Part shown: in pieces, positions 7,385-14,517 of the stretch
How positions within the stretch are numbered: the stretch's first letter is position 1
Layout of the letters: each line of letters opens with the position of its first letter
NCBI GenBank assembly: GCA_050946775.1
Contig: JBMNVL010000039.1
Location: 1 to 16,229 of the forward strand
Length of the DNA stretch: 16,229 nt
Reading direction: 5' to 3'
Origin: UMGS1474 sp050946775
GTDB lineage: Bacteria > Bacillota > Clostridia > Oscillospirales > Acutalibacteraceae
Program-made: the position numbers and the translations under genes
Notes under the pieces: generated by a model
What the model saw: the letters and a program-made list of their open reading frames with translations, nothing else
Databases searched by the model: none
Told to the model about the DNA's origin: nothing

Positions 7385-7423
7385 TATATTGTGGTGAGAA
7401 TCTTTCGTAAAATCTACATCTTG
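7382..7423 (-). promoter_or_regulatory. Tandem NrdR-like operator boxes
   Basis: Compared with the published NrdR-box core CwAtATaTwG, the minus strand holds CAATATATTG (7391-7382, full core match) and CAAGATGTAG (7423-7414, eight of ten). They are 32 bp apart, about three helical turns, as expected of paired NrdR boxes. The first overlaps the -35 TTGACA, so NrdR binding would block nrdD transcription. The second begins just after the nrdG stop. No nrdR gene is in the window. Confidence 0.75.
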
Positions 7424-7427
7424 TTTT

Positions 7428-8120
7428 TTATTCAATTCCACGAAGATTTGTGTCCGGCACCGTCCGGCGGACGATGGCGGCGTAGCGGCGCATCTGCTCG
7501 GGGGTGGGCGCGCTCAGATCGCCGAAGGGCACCGACTCCCGGTCGGTGAACGCCTGCAGAAAATACCGCTTTGCCCCGGCGATCCACCGCCCGATCGCCT
7601 CGAAATCGGCGTCGTCGTGGAATTGCGCCACCACGGTGGTGCGGAACTCGTAGTCGACCCCGTCGCGCATCAGCAATGCGACGCTTTGCCGCACCGGGGT
7701 GAGATCGAGAGCGTCCAGCCCGCAGGTGACCGGATATTTTTCGGGACTGTTTTTGATGTCCATCGCCACGTAGTCGACCAGTCCCTGCGACAGGATCTCT
7801 TCCAGCCGGTCGGGGTGAAAGCCGTTGGTATCCAGCTTGACGGCAAAGCCCAGCGCCCGGATCTTTTGGAGCAGATCGGGCAGATCGGGGTGCAGACACG
7901 GCTCGCCGCCGGTGATCGCCACCCCGTCGAGCAGCCCCTGCCGCTTTTGCAAAAAGGCGAGCAGCTCCTCGTCGTCCATGATCGGCTGGGCGGTGCCGTC
8001 GATCAATTCAAAATTGTGACAAAACGGACAGCGGCAATCGCATCCGCCCAAAAAAACGGTGCAGGCCACCCGGCCGGGAAAATCCAGCAGGGTCATTTTC
8101 TGCAGGCCGTGGATCTTCAT
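7428..8120 (-). CDS. nrdG: Anaerobic ribonucleotide reductase activating protein (radical SAM)
   Basis: This 230-residue radical SAM activase installs the glycyl radical on NrdD using S-adenosylmethionine and a [4Fe-4S] cluster. Near the N-terminus MTLLDFPGRVACTVFLGGC leads to the cluster triad Cys27-x3-Cys31-x2-Cys34 (CDCRCPFC), then the SAM-binding GGEP (ITGGEPCLHP) and DTNG. Length fits the NrdG group that has a complete barrel and C-terminal extension rather than the short ~155-residue E. coli type. Start ATG 8120 has AAAGGAG eight bases upstream. It lies 13 bases after the DUF4037 gene and is probably cotranscribed with it, whereas its partner nrdD 140 bases downstream has a separate promoter, so activase and reductase may be tuned independently. 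Confidence 0.92.
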   Translation of the reverse strand: MKIHGLQKMTLLDFPGRVACTVFLGGCDCRCPFCHNFELIDGTAQPIMDDEELLAFLQKRQGLLDGVAITGGEPCLHPDLPDLLQKIRALGFAVKLDTNGFHPDRLEEILSQGLVDYVAMDIKNSPEKYPVTCGLDALDLTPVRQSVALLMRDGVDYEFRTTVVAQFHDDADFEAIGRWIAGAKRYFLQAFTDRESVPFGDLSAPTPEQMRRYAAIVRRTVPDTNLRGIE

Positions 8121-8133
8121 GGAAACGCTCCTT

Positions 8134-9075
8134 TCATACCGCCGCCAGAATGTGGCGGTTGCGCAGACCGGCGTCGGCGATCCCGTCGTTAACGGAATAG
8201 GCGTGCTTTTCCAGATCGCCGCAGACGGCGTCGGTCAATCCCTGGGTCTGCAGCTCGTCGATCACGTCGGCGGCGATCCCCTCGATGGCGTCGTATTTGC
8301 TGTCGGCCAGTTCGCCCTCGTTGTCGGTGGTCAGCAGAAATTCCAGCATTTCGGCTTCCAGCGCCAGCCGGGGCAGCGCCCGCATGGCGCGAAAACTCCA
8401 TTTATAATAAGGTTGGTATTTTCCGTTGAGCAAAAAGATCGCCGCCATAGCGCTTTGGACAAATTCCACCGCGGTCAGCTGAGCGGCGGCGTTTTCCCCG
8501 TGGGACAGACACCGGCGGTAGTTGTATTGCCCCGCCTGCGCCATCAGCAGCAGATGCCCGGCCAGTTTTTTGCGGCGGATATCCTCGGGATAGGCGCTCA
8601 GCGCCTGCCGGATGCGGGTCACCTCGCCGTAAGGGTCGGCGAAAATCGCGCCGCCGGTCGCTTCCAGCAGCGCCTGCCCGGGCAGGGTCAGCCATTGCTC
8701 CACCGTCAAAATCCCGTCGGGAGAGCCCACCTTTTCGGTAAAAAACTCCGCCGTGCGCAGCACCCCGTGCCGGGCGCCGCCCACCGGTTGGGTCAGCGAG
8801 CGGGACACCCCCTCGAATTCCCGGGGAAGCTTGGCGTAGGCGCGCTCCAGCAGAAAGGCGGCGCGGCGATCCACCACGTCCTCACCCGGCAAAAACAGGC
8901 AAAAGCCCGGCTCGAAATCGTGGTCGCGGGACACCTCGTCGTCATAGCCGAGGCACTCCGATCCGCTGCCGCAAAGCCCGACCGCGATCAGCGGGATCAA
9001 GGCGGGAAACTGCTCCTCCAGCATCGGTTTGCCGTGCGCTTCGTAAAAGGCGGCGGCCAGTTCAAGTCCTTTCAT
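8134..9075 (-). CDS. DUF4037 protein, nucleotidyltransferase-like
   Basis: This 313-residue protein shows the N-terminal nucleotidyltransferase pattern of DUF4037 proteins: CGSGSECLGYDDEVSRDHD (35-53), where Gly36-Ser37 and the acidic pair Asp51/Asp53 match the GS...DxD metal and nucleotide site. The rest is mostly helical. The substrate of the family is unknown to me; such folds transfer nucleotides to proteins, RNA or small molecules. The start codon overlaps the end of the TPR gene by 14 bases, implying translational coupling and a shared function. nrdG follows 13 bases later. No transmembrane segment or signal peptide is seen. Confidence 0.85.
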   Translation of the reverse strand: MKGLELAAAFYEAHGKPMLEEQFPALIPLIAVGLCGSGSECLGYDDEVSRDHDFEPGFCLFLPGEDVVDRRAAFLLERAYAKLPREFEGVSRSLTQPVGGARHGVLRTAEFFTEKVGSPDGILTVEQWLTLPGQALLEATGGAIFADPYGEVTRIRQALSAYPEDIRRKKLAGHLLLMAQAGQYNYRRCLSHGENAAAQLTAVEFVQSAMAAIFLLNGKYQPYYKWSFRAMRALPRLALEAEMLEFLLTTDNEGELADSKYDAIEGIAADVIDELQTQGLTDAVCGDLEKHAYSVNDGIADAGLRNRHILAAV

Positions 9076-9904
9076 AGATCTCCTTCGACCGTTTGGTCAG
9101 CTCACTCGCGGCCATAAAGTAGCCGTAATAGGAAAACGACGGGGCGCATTTTTCGCAGACGAAGGCGTAATACCCGTCCCGCGGGCCGGCAAAGCCGTCC
9201 AGCAGCTCCCACGCCTTGTCCACCAGCTCGAAGATCCGCCCTTCGCCCTGCTCCATGCCGGTTTGCAGCCGCACCGCGTCGGCCATGTTCAGGTAGGTGA
9301 TCGCCTGCTCCAGCGCGCCGCCGGGTACGGCGGCCATCACCGAAAGCGCCTTGTCGTACAGGGCGAAGGCCTCCTCAAACCGTTCCAACTGCACCAGCAC
9401 CAGCGCCATATTGTTGTACAGCCCGCCCAGCAGTTGGGGCGCGGTGCGGGGAACGCTTTCATAGACGGCTTTGGCTTTTTCAAACAGTTCGAGCGACGGC
9501 TCGTTCATCCCGAAGGCGTTGTAGGCGGTGGCCACGTTGACGTAGGTGGTGGCGGCGCTGACGGTGCCGGCGAAGGCCAGCTCGTCCAGCAGTTCCAAGG
9601 CGCGTGCGGCGTTTTCCACCGCCTTGTCCTTGTCGCCAGCCTTGCGGTAGTGGCCCACCAGTTCGTTTCGCAGCATCAGCTCTCCCCGCTGATCGCGGCC
9701 CAGTCTGGCTTCCTCCAGCCAGTAGAGCAGATGCCGCTCGGCGCCGGCGTAATCCCGGCGGCTCATATAGTCGTCCATCTTTTCGATGATTCGCTGCTGA
9801 GGCACCGACTTGACCGGCGTCTCGACGCCGTACGGCTCGTCGCACAGCAGACACCGGGGTTCCACGTAATCCTCCGGCTGCAGCACGGAACGATCGGTAT
9901 TCAT
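9062..9904 (-). CDS. Tetratricopeptide-repeat protein with terminal CxxC pairs
   Basis: This 280-residue protein is built from helical TPR units. Repeats with typical spacing are visible, for example NEPSLELFEKAKAVYESV, GLYNNMALVLVQLERFEEAF with ALYDKALSVM, and AITYLNMADAVRLQTGM. A Cys pair stands near the N-terminus (Cys18-x2-Cys21, CLLC) and another near the C-terminus (Cys250-x2-Cys253, CEKC), which could jointly bind zinc or iron, but this is only suggested by the pattern. I chose ATG 9904, which has AAAGGAG nine bases upstream; the frame stays open further but that part is antisense to nothing and overlaps the PHP gene in another frame. It overlaps the DUF4037 gene by 14 bases and probably works as its binding partner. 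Confidence 0.85.
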   Translation of the reverse strand: MNTDRSVLQPEDYVEPRCLLCDEPYGVETPVKSVPQQRIIEKMDDYMSRRDYAGAERHLLYWLEEARLGRDQRGELMLRNELVGHYRKAGDKDKAVENAARALELLDELAFAGTVSAATTYVNVATAYNAFGMNEPSLELFEKAKAVYESVPRTAPQLLGGLYNNMALVLVQLERFEEAFALYDKALSVMAAVPGGALEQAITYLNMADAVRLQTGMEQGEGRIFELVDKAWELLDGFAGPRDGYYAFVCEKCAPSFSYYGYFMAASELTKRSKEIYERT

Positions 9905-9918
9905 AAAGCACGCTCCTT

Positions 9919-10656
9919 TTATTGGCGGCGACCCCAGCCGCAGGGCAGACGTCCGTCCAGCGCGGCGATCAGGGTGGCGGGGTTTTTGTCCGGCAGATCC
10001 AGCCAGGCGCCCGCCTCGTGGATCTTGTCGAGATAATGGGCGTCGGAATCCAGCAGCAGCGGGATTCCGTCGATGGCGGGATAGGCCCTTACCAGCGCCG
10101 CCACGTCCCCGTCGGCGGTGATTTCGGCGGCGGGAAAGCCCAGCGGCGGAATATCGCCCAGCGCCGCCGGCACGCTGTAGGAGTCCCGGTCGATGTGAGC
10201 CGGAAAGGCGGTGCCCTGAAACCGCCGGGCAAGCGGCAGCACCTCCTCCAGAGTGATCGAGCAGGCGTTGAGCAGCAGGATCGGCTCTTCGCCGATCACC
10301 TCGTCGGCGGCGTTCATCAGCCGTTGTTCGCCGAAAATCTCCGGCCGGTTTTGGATGGGCGGCCGGGCGGCGATCACCTCCTGCTCGAAGGCCAGCGCGT
10401 TTTCGAGAGAGGGGAAGAGACAGACCACGTGGATTTCCTCGGCGGTACACAGCTCCATCCCCGGCAGAACCGTCAGCCCGTTGTCCCGGCCGACCTCCAT
10501 CAGGGCGGCGCAGTTGCCGCAGGCGTTGTGGTCGGTCAGGGCGATTACGTCCAGTCCGCCGAGGACGGCCATCCCCACGATGTTGTGGGGAGTCATATCG
10601 TTGTCGCCGCAGGGGGACAGCGCCGAGTGGATATGCAGATCGTAATAATACCGCAA
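9919..10656 (-). CDS. PHP-domain metal-dependent phosphoesterase
   Basis: This 245-residue protein has the PHP (polymerase and histidinol phosphatase) metal motifs: DLHIHS (Asp6, His8, His10), TDHN (Asp42, His43), GMEL (Glu68), AHIDRDS and LDSDAH. PHP proteins hydrolyse phosphate esters with a trinuclear metal centre. The start is TTG 10656, preceded by AGGAGG at eight bases; the nearby ATG is out of frame. The TPR gene starts 14 bases after its stop. Known clusters of sensory [FeFe]-hydrogenases include PHP proteins near the sensor, so it may act in the pathway read by the upstream hydrogenase-like gene, but a 162-base repeat-containing gap separates them. Confidence 0.88.
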   Translation of the reverse strand: MRYYYDLHIHSALSPCGDNDMTPHNIVGMAVLGGLDVIALTDHNACGNCAALMEVGRDNGLTVLPGMELCTAEEIHVVCLFPSLENALAFEQEVIAARPPIQNRPEIFGEQRLMNAADEVIGEEPILLLNACSITLEEVLPLARRFQGTAFPAHIDRDSYSVPAALGDIPPLGFPAAEITADGDVAALVRAYPAIDGIPLLLDSDAHYLDKIHEAGAWLDLPDKNPATLIAALDGRLPCGWGRRQ

Positions 10657-10689
10657 GGCGTCATCCTCCTTTTTTGTGGTTTAACAGGA

Positions 10690-10806
10690 AAGATCCTTCG
10701 GCGTGATACGCCTCAGGATGACATCGTTTGAGCCGCGTGGATCGTTTGGGCGTTGCGCGCAATTGATTTGCGCTGTCATTCTGAGGGCGAAAGCCCGAAG
10801 AATCCT
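10690..10806. repeat. Dispersed intergenic repeat pair (copy B)
   Basis: A reverse unit (AAGATCCTTCGGCGTGATAC ending AGGATGACA) at 10690-10723 and a forward unit (TGTCATTCTGAGGGCGAAAG continuing CCCGAAGAATCCT) at 10774-10806 fill most of the gap between the DRTGG-like and PHP genes. Each unit contains its own short hairpin (GGCGTGATACGCC; GGGCGAAAGCCC). They belong to the same family as 2052-2130 and 16092-16170. I see no clear promoter in this gap. Confidence 0.7.
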
Positions 10807-10818
10807 GGCGTCGGCGCG

Positions 10819-11148
10819 TTATGCCAGCGCCTTGCCCAGCTTGACGGCCAGCCGGTAGATCGACTCGTCGCTTTGCAGCACGGTGACGTTCTGCTGCGCC
10901 GCCTTTTCCCTGGCGGCGTCGTCCAGCGGGGCGGATTCGGCCAGCAGGATGCAGCTCACGTCGGCCAGCACCGCCACGGCGACGGCGTTGACGTTGCCCA
11001 TCACGGTGATCCAGGCCGAGTCGGCTTCGGCGCGGCCCATCACCCAGCTGAGCAGATCGCCGCAGCTGCCGCCGGTGACCGGCCGGGTCAGATCGCCCTC
11101 GACCAGCACCCGCAGATCCAGCACCGGAATCAAATCATTCAGCGTCAT
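10819..11148 (-). CDS. Small DRTGG-like protein of the hydrogenase-sensor operon
   Basis: This 109-residue protein resembles DRTGG-domain proteins: an N-terminal strand (MTLNDLIPVLDLRVLVEG), a Gly-rich region (VTGGSCGDLLSWVM), then alternating strands and helices (AWITVMGNVNAVAVAVLADV). DRTGG domains occur in HPr kinase-related and phosphotransacetylase proteins and are thought to bind small ligands or partners; they are common beside [FeFe]-hydrogenase-like genes. It starts at ATG 11148 with GGAGGG six bases upstream and overlaps the stop of the hydrogenase-like gene by 14 bases, so coupling is likely. It is similar in size and plan to the first gene of the operon (12855-13208). The ligand is unknown. 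Confidence 0.8.
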   Translation of the reverse strand: MTLNDLIPVLDLRVLVEGDLTRPVTGGSCGDLLSWVMGRAEADSAWITVMGNVNAVAVAVLADVSCILLAESAPLDDAAREKAAQQNVTVLQSDESIYRLAVKLGKALA

Positions 11149-12394
11149 CGTCGTCCCTCCAATTGGTCAAAAAGATGCAGTCGGATATTTTCGCCTCGCC
11201 CTTGACCACGTCCTCGGCCAGCGCCCGGCAGCTTGGCGAGCCGCAGGCGCCGCAATCCACCATCGGCAGCCGCTCGCAGATCCGGTCGGCCTCCTGCATC
11301 AGCCGCATGGCGTCCTCGATGTTGTCGGCCAGCTTCATCACCGGCTCGTATTCCAGCGGATAGGTCCAGTCGAGATCGGACGCCCGGCTGTCGGTGTCGG
11401 CCAGCCGGTTGCAGCTCACCGGCAGATATTTGCGCAGCCGGCGGATCCGCGCGCGGGCAACGTAGCCGTTTTCCACCGTGAAGATCCCGCCGACGCACCC
11501 GCCGGCGCAGGCGTTGAGCTCGATAAAGTCCAGATCCTGCAGTTTGTCGTCCTCCAGCTCCTCCAGCACCTTGATGACGTTCTCGATGCCGTCGGCGGCC
11601 AGGTGGTTGTCGTTGAGAAGCCCCGACGCTTCGCCGCCCATATACGACCAGCTGATCCCGATGATCCCCGAATGGGAGAGGGGCTGGGCGGAATCGAGCT
11701 TGTTCATTTTGCTCACCAGCGCCGGGTAAATATCGCTGATGGCCAGCACCCCGTCGACGTCGGAGCGGTCCAGCGCGATGGGCCCGCGCACGGCGGTCAC
11801 CTTGGCGGCGCAGGGGGAGATGAAGAAAATGCCGATCTTTTCCGAGGGCAGACCGGTCTTTTTCATCACCGCCTTGCGGGCGAGCATCCCGGCGACCTCC
11901 ATCGGGGATTTGATGGGCATCACGTTGTCCACCAAATCGGGGAAGCGCACCCGGATCAGACGCACGATCGCCGGACAGGCGGAACTGATCACCGGCTTTT
12001 TCAGCTTGCCGTCGTTCATCAGCATCCGGGTGACGTCGGAGACGATCTCCGCCGCGCGGGAGACTTCGAACACCTCGTCAAACCCCAGCGCCAGCAGGCC
12101 GCTGAGCACCACGTCGATATCGTCGAGATGGTTGAACTGCCCGTACAGCGACGGCGCCGGCAGCGCCACGGTGTAGTCGTAGTTTTTCAGCGCGTCCAGG
12201 CAGTCGTGGCTGGCGCGTTTGGCGTGGTGAGGACACACCCTCACGCACTCGCCGCAGTCGATGCAGCGCTCGCTGATGATCTGCGCCTTGCCGTCCCGGA
12301 TGCGGATGGCGCCGGTGGGACAGCGCTTGAGGCAGTGGGTACAGCCCAGACACTTGTCCTTGTCCAGCGTCACCGAGTGACAAAATTGTTTCAT
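11135..12394 (-). CDS. Iron-sulfur [FeFe]-hydrogenase-like sensor protein
   Basis: This 419-residue protein starts with two ferredoxin clusters (Cys15-18-21-25 and Cys44-47-50-54). A hydrogenase large-subunit domain follows, with reduced H-cluster motifs: SSACP (Cys140), SPCAAK (Cys195) and ELNACAGGCVGG (Cys296, Cys300), so all four H-cluster cysteines are kept. The preceding Cys of the usual TSCCP, the proton-relay residue of catalytic enzymes, is Ala139 here. The C-terminus has a further [4Fe-4S] motif (Cys381, 384, 389, 406). This matches putative sensory [FeFe]-hydrogenases rather than bulk H2 producers. The start at ATG 12394 was chosen because the ferredoxin part begins there; AAGGAG lies in the end of the upstream ATPase gene. 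Neighbours (anti-sigma-type ATPase, two DRTGG proteins) support signalling. H2 or redox sensing is inferred. Confidence 0.88.
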   Translation of the reverse strand: MKQFCHSVTLDKDKCLGCTHCLKRCPTGAIRIRDGKAQIISERCIDCGECVRVCPHHAKRASHDCLDALKNYDYTVALPAPSLYGQFNHLDDIDVVLSGLLALGFDEVFEVSRAAEIVSDVTRMLMNDGKLKKPVISSACPAIVRLIRVRFPDLVDNVMPIKSPMEVAGMLARKAVMKKTGLPSEKIGIFFISPCAAKVTAVRGPIALDRSDVDGVLAISDIYPALVSKMNKLDSAQPLSHSGIIGISWSYMGGEASGLLNDNHLAADGIENVIKVLEELEDDKLQDLDFIELNACAGGCVGGIFTVENGYVARARIRRLRKYLPVSCNRLADTDSRASDLDWTYPLEYEPVMKLADNIEDAMRLMQEADRICERLPMVDCGACGSPSCRALAEDVVKGEAKISDCIFLTNWRDDDDAE

Positions 12395-12399
12395 GGCGG

Positions 12400-12843
12400 T
12401 TATGTTGCTCCTTGTTTTATCGGTTGTTTGACCCGCACCGTCATGGTCATTACGGTGCCTTTGCCGATGGTGGTGTCGATCTGCAGATCGTCGGTGTATT
12501 TTTTGATGTTGGGCAGACCCATACCGGCGCCGAAGCCCAGCGAGCGCACCTGATCGGGGGCGGTGGACCACCCCTCCTGCATCGCCTGCTCCACGTCGGG
12601 GATGCCCGGGCCGCGGTCGGTCAGCACGATGACCACTTTATCGGGAGACACGTCGATGTCGGCCTCGCCGCCGCCGGCGTGGATGACCATGTTGATCTCC
12701 CCCTCGTACATGGCGATCGCCACCCGGCGGATCACGTCGGCGTCGAATCCCAGCTTTTTGAGTTGGGACTTGACCGCGCCCGACGCCGCGCCGGCCAGGG
12801 TGAAATCGTCCCCGGGCACGTCGTAATGCAATTTGATATCCAT
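12400..12843 (-). CDS. Anti-sigma-factor-type HATPase (RsbW-like)
   Basis: This 147-residue protein is a single GHKL ATPase domain: N box with Glu47 and Asn51 (YEGEINMVIHA), G1 box DRGPGIPD (Asp76) and G2 box GFGAGMGLPNIKKY. There is no dimerisation/phospho-acceptor domain or sensor, so it is like serine kinases or anti-sigma factors of the RsbW/SpoIIAB type rather than a full histidine kinase. Start ATG 12843 has GAGGAGG six bases upstream. It lies 11 bases after the DRTGG gene and five bases before the hydrogenase-like gene, in the middle of a tight operon. It may phosphorylate or sequester a partner in response to the sensor; no anti-anti-sigma (STAS) gene is visible here. Confidence 0.88.
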   Translation of the reverse strand: MDIKLHYDVPGDDFTLAGAASGAVKSQLKKLGFDADVIRRVAIAMYEGEINMVIHAGGGEADIDVSPDKVVIVLTDRGPGIPDVEQAMQEGWSTAPDQVRSLGFGAGMGLPNIKKYTDDLQIDTTIGKGTVMTMTVRVKQPIKQGAT

Positions 12844-12854
12844 ATCCGGCCTCC

Positions 12855-13208
12855 TCAGCAGCCGTCGCCGCCGCTGAGTCCCTGGGAATACAGCAGACCG
12901 CAGGCGGTGAACATCCGCAGAGGCGTCTTCATCAGCACCATGCCGCGTTCCTCGGCCAGCCGGCACATTTCCGCCGACGGCTCTTTGCCCCGCACGAAGA
13001 CGATGCAGACCATATCCATCATCTCGGCGGTGCGGATCACCTGGGGATTGACCAGCCCCGTCAGGAGCACCGACTGGTCCTTCACGAAGGCGAGCACGTC
13101 GCTCATCATATCGCTGCCGCAGGCGTTGCGCACCTCGGTGGACAGCCCCGCCTGCCCGCAGATCAGGTCGGCCTTCAAAATGCGTTTTACGTCTTCTACC
13201 GTCATCAT
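12855..13208 (-). CDS. DRTGG-domain protein, first gene of the redox-sensor operon
   Basis: This 117-residue protein has a DRTGG-type domain: N-terminal MMTVEDVKRILKADLICG, a central ACGSDMMSDVLAFVKDQSVL that matches the family's GCGSDMMSDVLA pattern, then a Rossmann-like strand-helix series. The domain is often linked to [FeFe]-hydrogenase-like and anti-sigma ATPase genes and probably binds a ligand or partner; its role is unproven. I chose ATG 13208 (next ATG at 13205) because GAGGT lies nine bases upstream; a GTG at 13223 is in frame but itself overlaps that ribosome binding site. A promoter stands 44 bases upstream. Its downstream neighbour starts 11 bases after the stop. Confidence 0.85.
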   Translation of the reverse strand: MMTVEDVKRILKADLICGQAGLSTEVRNACGSDMMSDVLAFVKDQSVLLTGLVNPQVIRTAEMMDMVCIVFVRGKEPSAEMCRLAEERGMVLMKTPLRMFTACGLLYSQGLSGGDGC

Positions 13209-13251
13209 AGCGTTAGACCTCACTTGCCTTGAATTTTGGGAATTTAACTAT

Positions 13252-13280
13252 ATTATACCGGGCTTTGGGTCAATTTGCAA
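13252..13280 (-). promoter_or_regulatory. Promoter of the redox-sensor operon
   Basis: On the minus strand TTGCAA (13280-13275) and TATAAT (13257-13252) are 17 bases apart. The -10 is a perfect match and the -35 has four of six. It lies 44 bases before the chosen DRTGG start and is divergent from the serC promoter, about 85 bases away. Confidence 0.75.
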
Positions 13281-13341
13281 GCAGATTTCCCACCTTTCTC
13301 GCGGGGCGAAAAATTTTTTCAAAAAACTGCGCGAATATGGA

Positions 13342-13370
13342 TTGACTATTTTTTAACATGAGTGTACAAT
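13342..13370 (+). promoter_or_regulatory. Promoter of serC-serA
   Basis: TTGACT (13342-13347) and TACAAT (13365-13370) with a 17-base spacer, in an AT-rich stretch unlike the surrounding genes. Transcription should begin near 13377, about 37 bases before serC; GGAGG lies at 13401-13405. The short leader leaves no room for a T-box or riboswitch. Confidence 0.85.
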
Positions 13371-13413
13371 AGAACGCAAATCCGAATCTTTATGCATATG
13401 GGAGGAAGCGAAA

Positions 13414-14499
13414 ATGGCAAGAGTATACAATTTTTCGGCCGGTCCGTCGGTGCTGCCGGAAAAGGTGCTGCGCACCGCGGCGGAGGAAATGATGGATTAT
13501 CAGGGCAGCGGCCAGTCGGTGATGGAAATGAGCCATCGCTCCAAGGTCTACGACGCCATCATCAAGGAATGCGAGGCGCTGCTGCGCGAGGTGATGGGCA
13601 TCCCCGACAACTATAAGGTGCTGTTCCTGCAGGGCGGCGCCTCCAGCCAGTTCGCCATGCTGCCCCTCAACCTGATGACCGGCTCGGGCAAGGCGGATTT
13701 CGTCATCACCGGTCAGTGGGCCAACAAGGCGTATAAGGAAGCCGCCCGCTACGGACAGGCGCACGTGGTGGCCTCTTCCCAGGACAAGACCTATTCGTAC
13801 ATCCCCAAGCTGGATCCCGCCACCTTCACCAAGGACGCGGATTATTTCCACATCTGCATGAACAACACCATCTACGGCACCAAGTACCACACCCTGCCCG
13901 ATACCGGCAGCGTGCCGCTGGTGGCCGACGTGTCCTCCTGCATTTTGTCCGAGCCGATCGACGTGTCCCGCTTCGGCGTGCTCTACGCCGGCGCCCAGAA
14001 GAACATGGCGCCCGCCGGGCTGACGGTGGTCATCATCCGGGAGGATCTGATCGGCCACGCGCAGGAGATCACCCCCACCATGTTCAACTACCAGACCCAC
14101 GCCGACAACGATTCGATGTTCAACACCCCGCCCTGCTACAGCATCTACGTCTGCAAGCTGGTGCTCGAGTGGCTGAAAAACGATATCGGCGGTCTGGAGA
14201 ACATGAAGAAGATCAACGAGAAAAAAGCGGCGCTGCTCTACGATTTCCTCGACAGCTCCAAGCTGTTCAAGGGCACCGTGGTCAAGGAGGACCGCTCGCT
14301 GATGAACGTCCCGTTCGTCACCGGCAACGAGGAGCTGGACGCCAAATTCGTCAAGGAAGCGGCCGCGGCGGGCTTCGTCAACCTGAAGGGCCACCGCTCG
14401 GTCGGCGGCATGCGGGCGTCCATCTACAACGCCATGCCGGTGGAAGGCGTGGAGAAGCTGGTCGCCTTCATGAAAGCGTTTGAGCAAGCCAACGCCTGA
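13414..14499 (+). CDS. serC: Phosphoserine aminotransferase
   Basis: This 361-residue PLP enzyme converts 3-phosphohydroxypyruvate and glutamate to phosphoserine and 2-oxoglutarate, the second step of serine biosynthesis. Family landmarks are the N-terminal YNFSAGPSVLP, the phosphate-cofactor region QGGASSQFAMLP, the PLP-binding Lys196 in YAGAQKNMAPAG, TPPCYSIY, and the C-terminal GHRSVGGMRASIYNAM. The length is the usual 360 residues, so it is full-length. ATG 13414 has GGAGG eight bases upstream and a strong promoter about 45 bases further. serA follows 18 bases later, giving a two-gene serine operon. The final step, phosphoserine phosphatase, is not in the window. Confidence 0.97.
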   Translation: MARVYNFSAGPSVLPEKVLRTAAEEMMDYQGSGQSVMEMSHRSKVYDAIIKECEALLREVMGIPDNYKVLFLQGGASSQFAMLPLNLMTGSGKADFVITGQWANKAYKEAARYGQAHVVASSQDKTYSYIPKLDPATFTKDADYFHICMNNTIYGTKYHTLPDTGSVPLVADVSSCILSEPIDVSRFGVLYAGAQKNMAPAGLTVVIIREDLIGHAQEITPTMFNYQTHADNDSMFNTPPCYSIYVCKLVLEWLKNDIGGLENMKKINEKKAALLYDFLDSSKLFKGTVVKEDRSLMNVPFVTGNEELDAKFVKEAAAAGFVNLKGHRSVGGMRASIYNAMPVEGVEKLVAFMKAFEQANA

Positions 14500-14517
14500 G
14501 GAAAAGGGGTATAAACG

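Noticed and set aside
9905..10450. Upstream extension of the TPR protein frame
   Set aside because: It overlaps the PHP gene on the same strand in another frame, is Arg/Ala-rich, and ATG 9904 has a good ribosome binding site.
10883..12553. Plus-strand 556-codon open frame opposite the hydrogenase-like gene
   Set aside because: His/Val/Gly-rich shadow of a GC-rich gene with all family motifs on the minus strand.
13371..13413. T-box or serine-responsive leader before serC
   Set aside because: The leader from the predicted start site is under 40 bases, too short for such an element.
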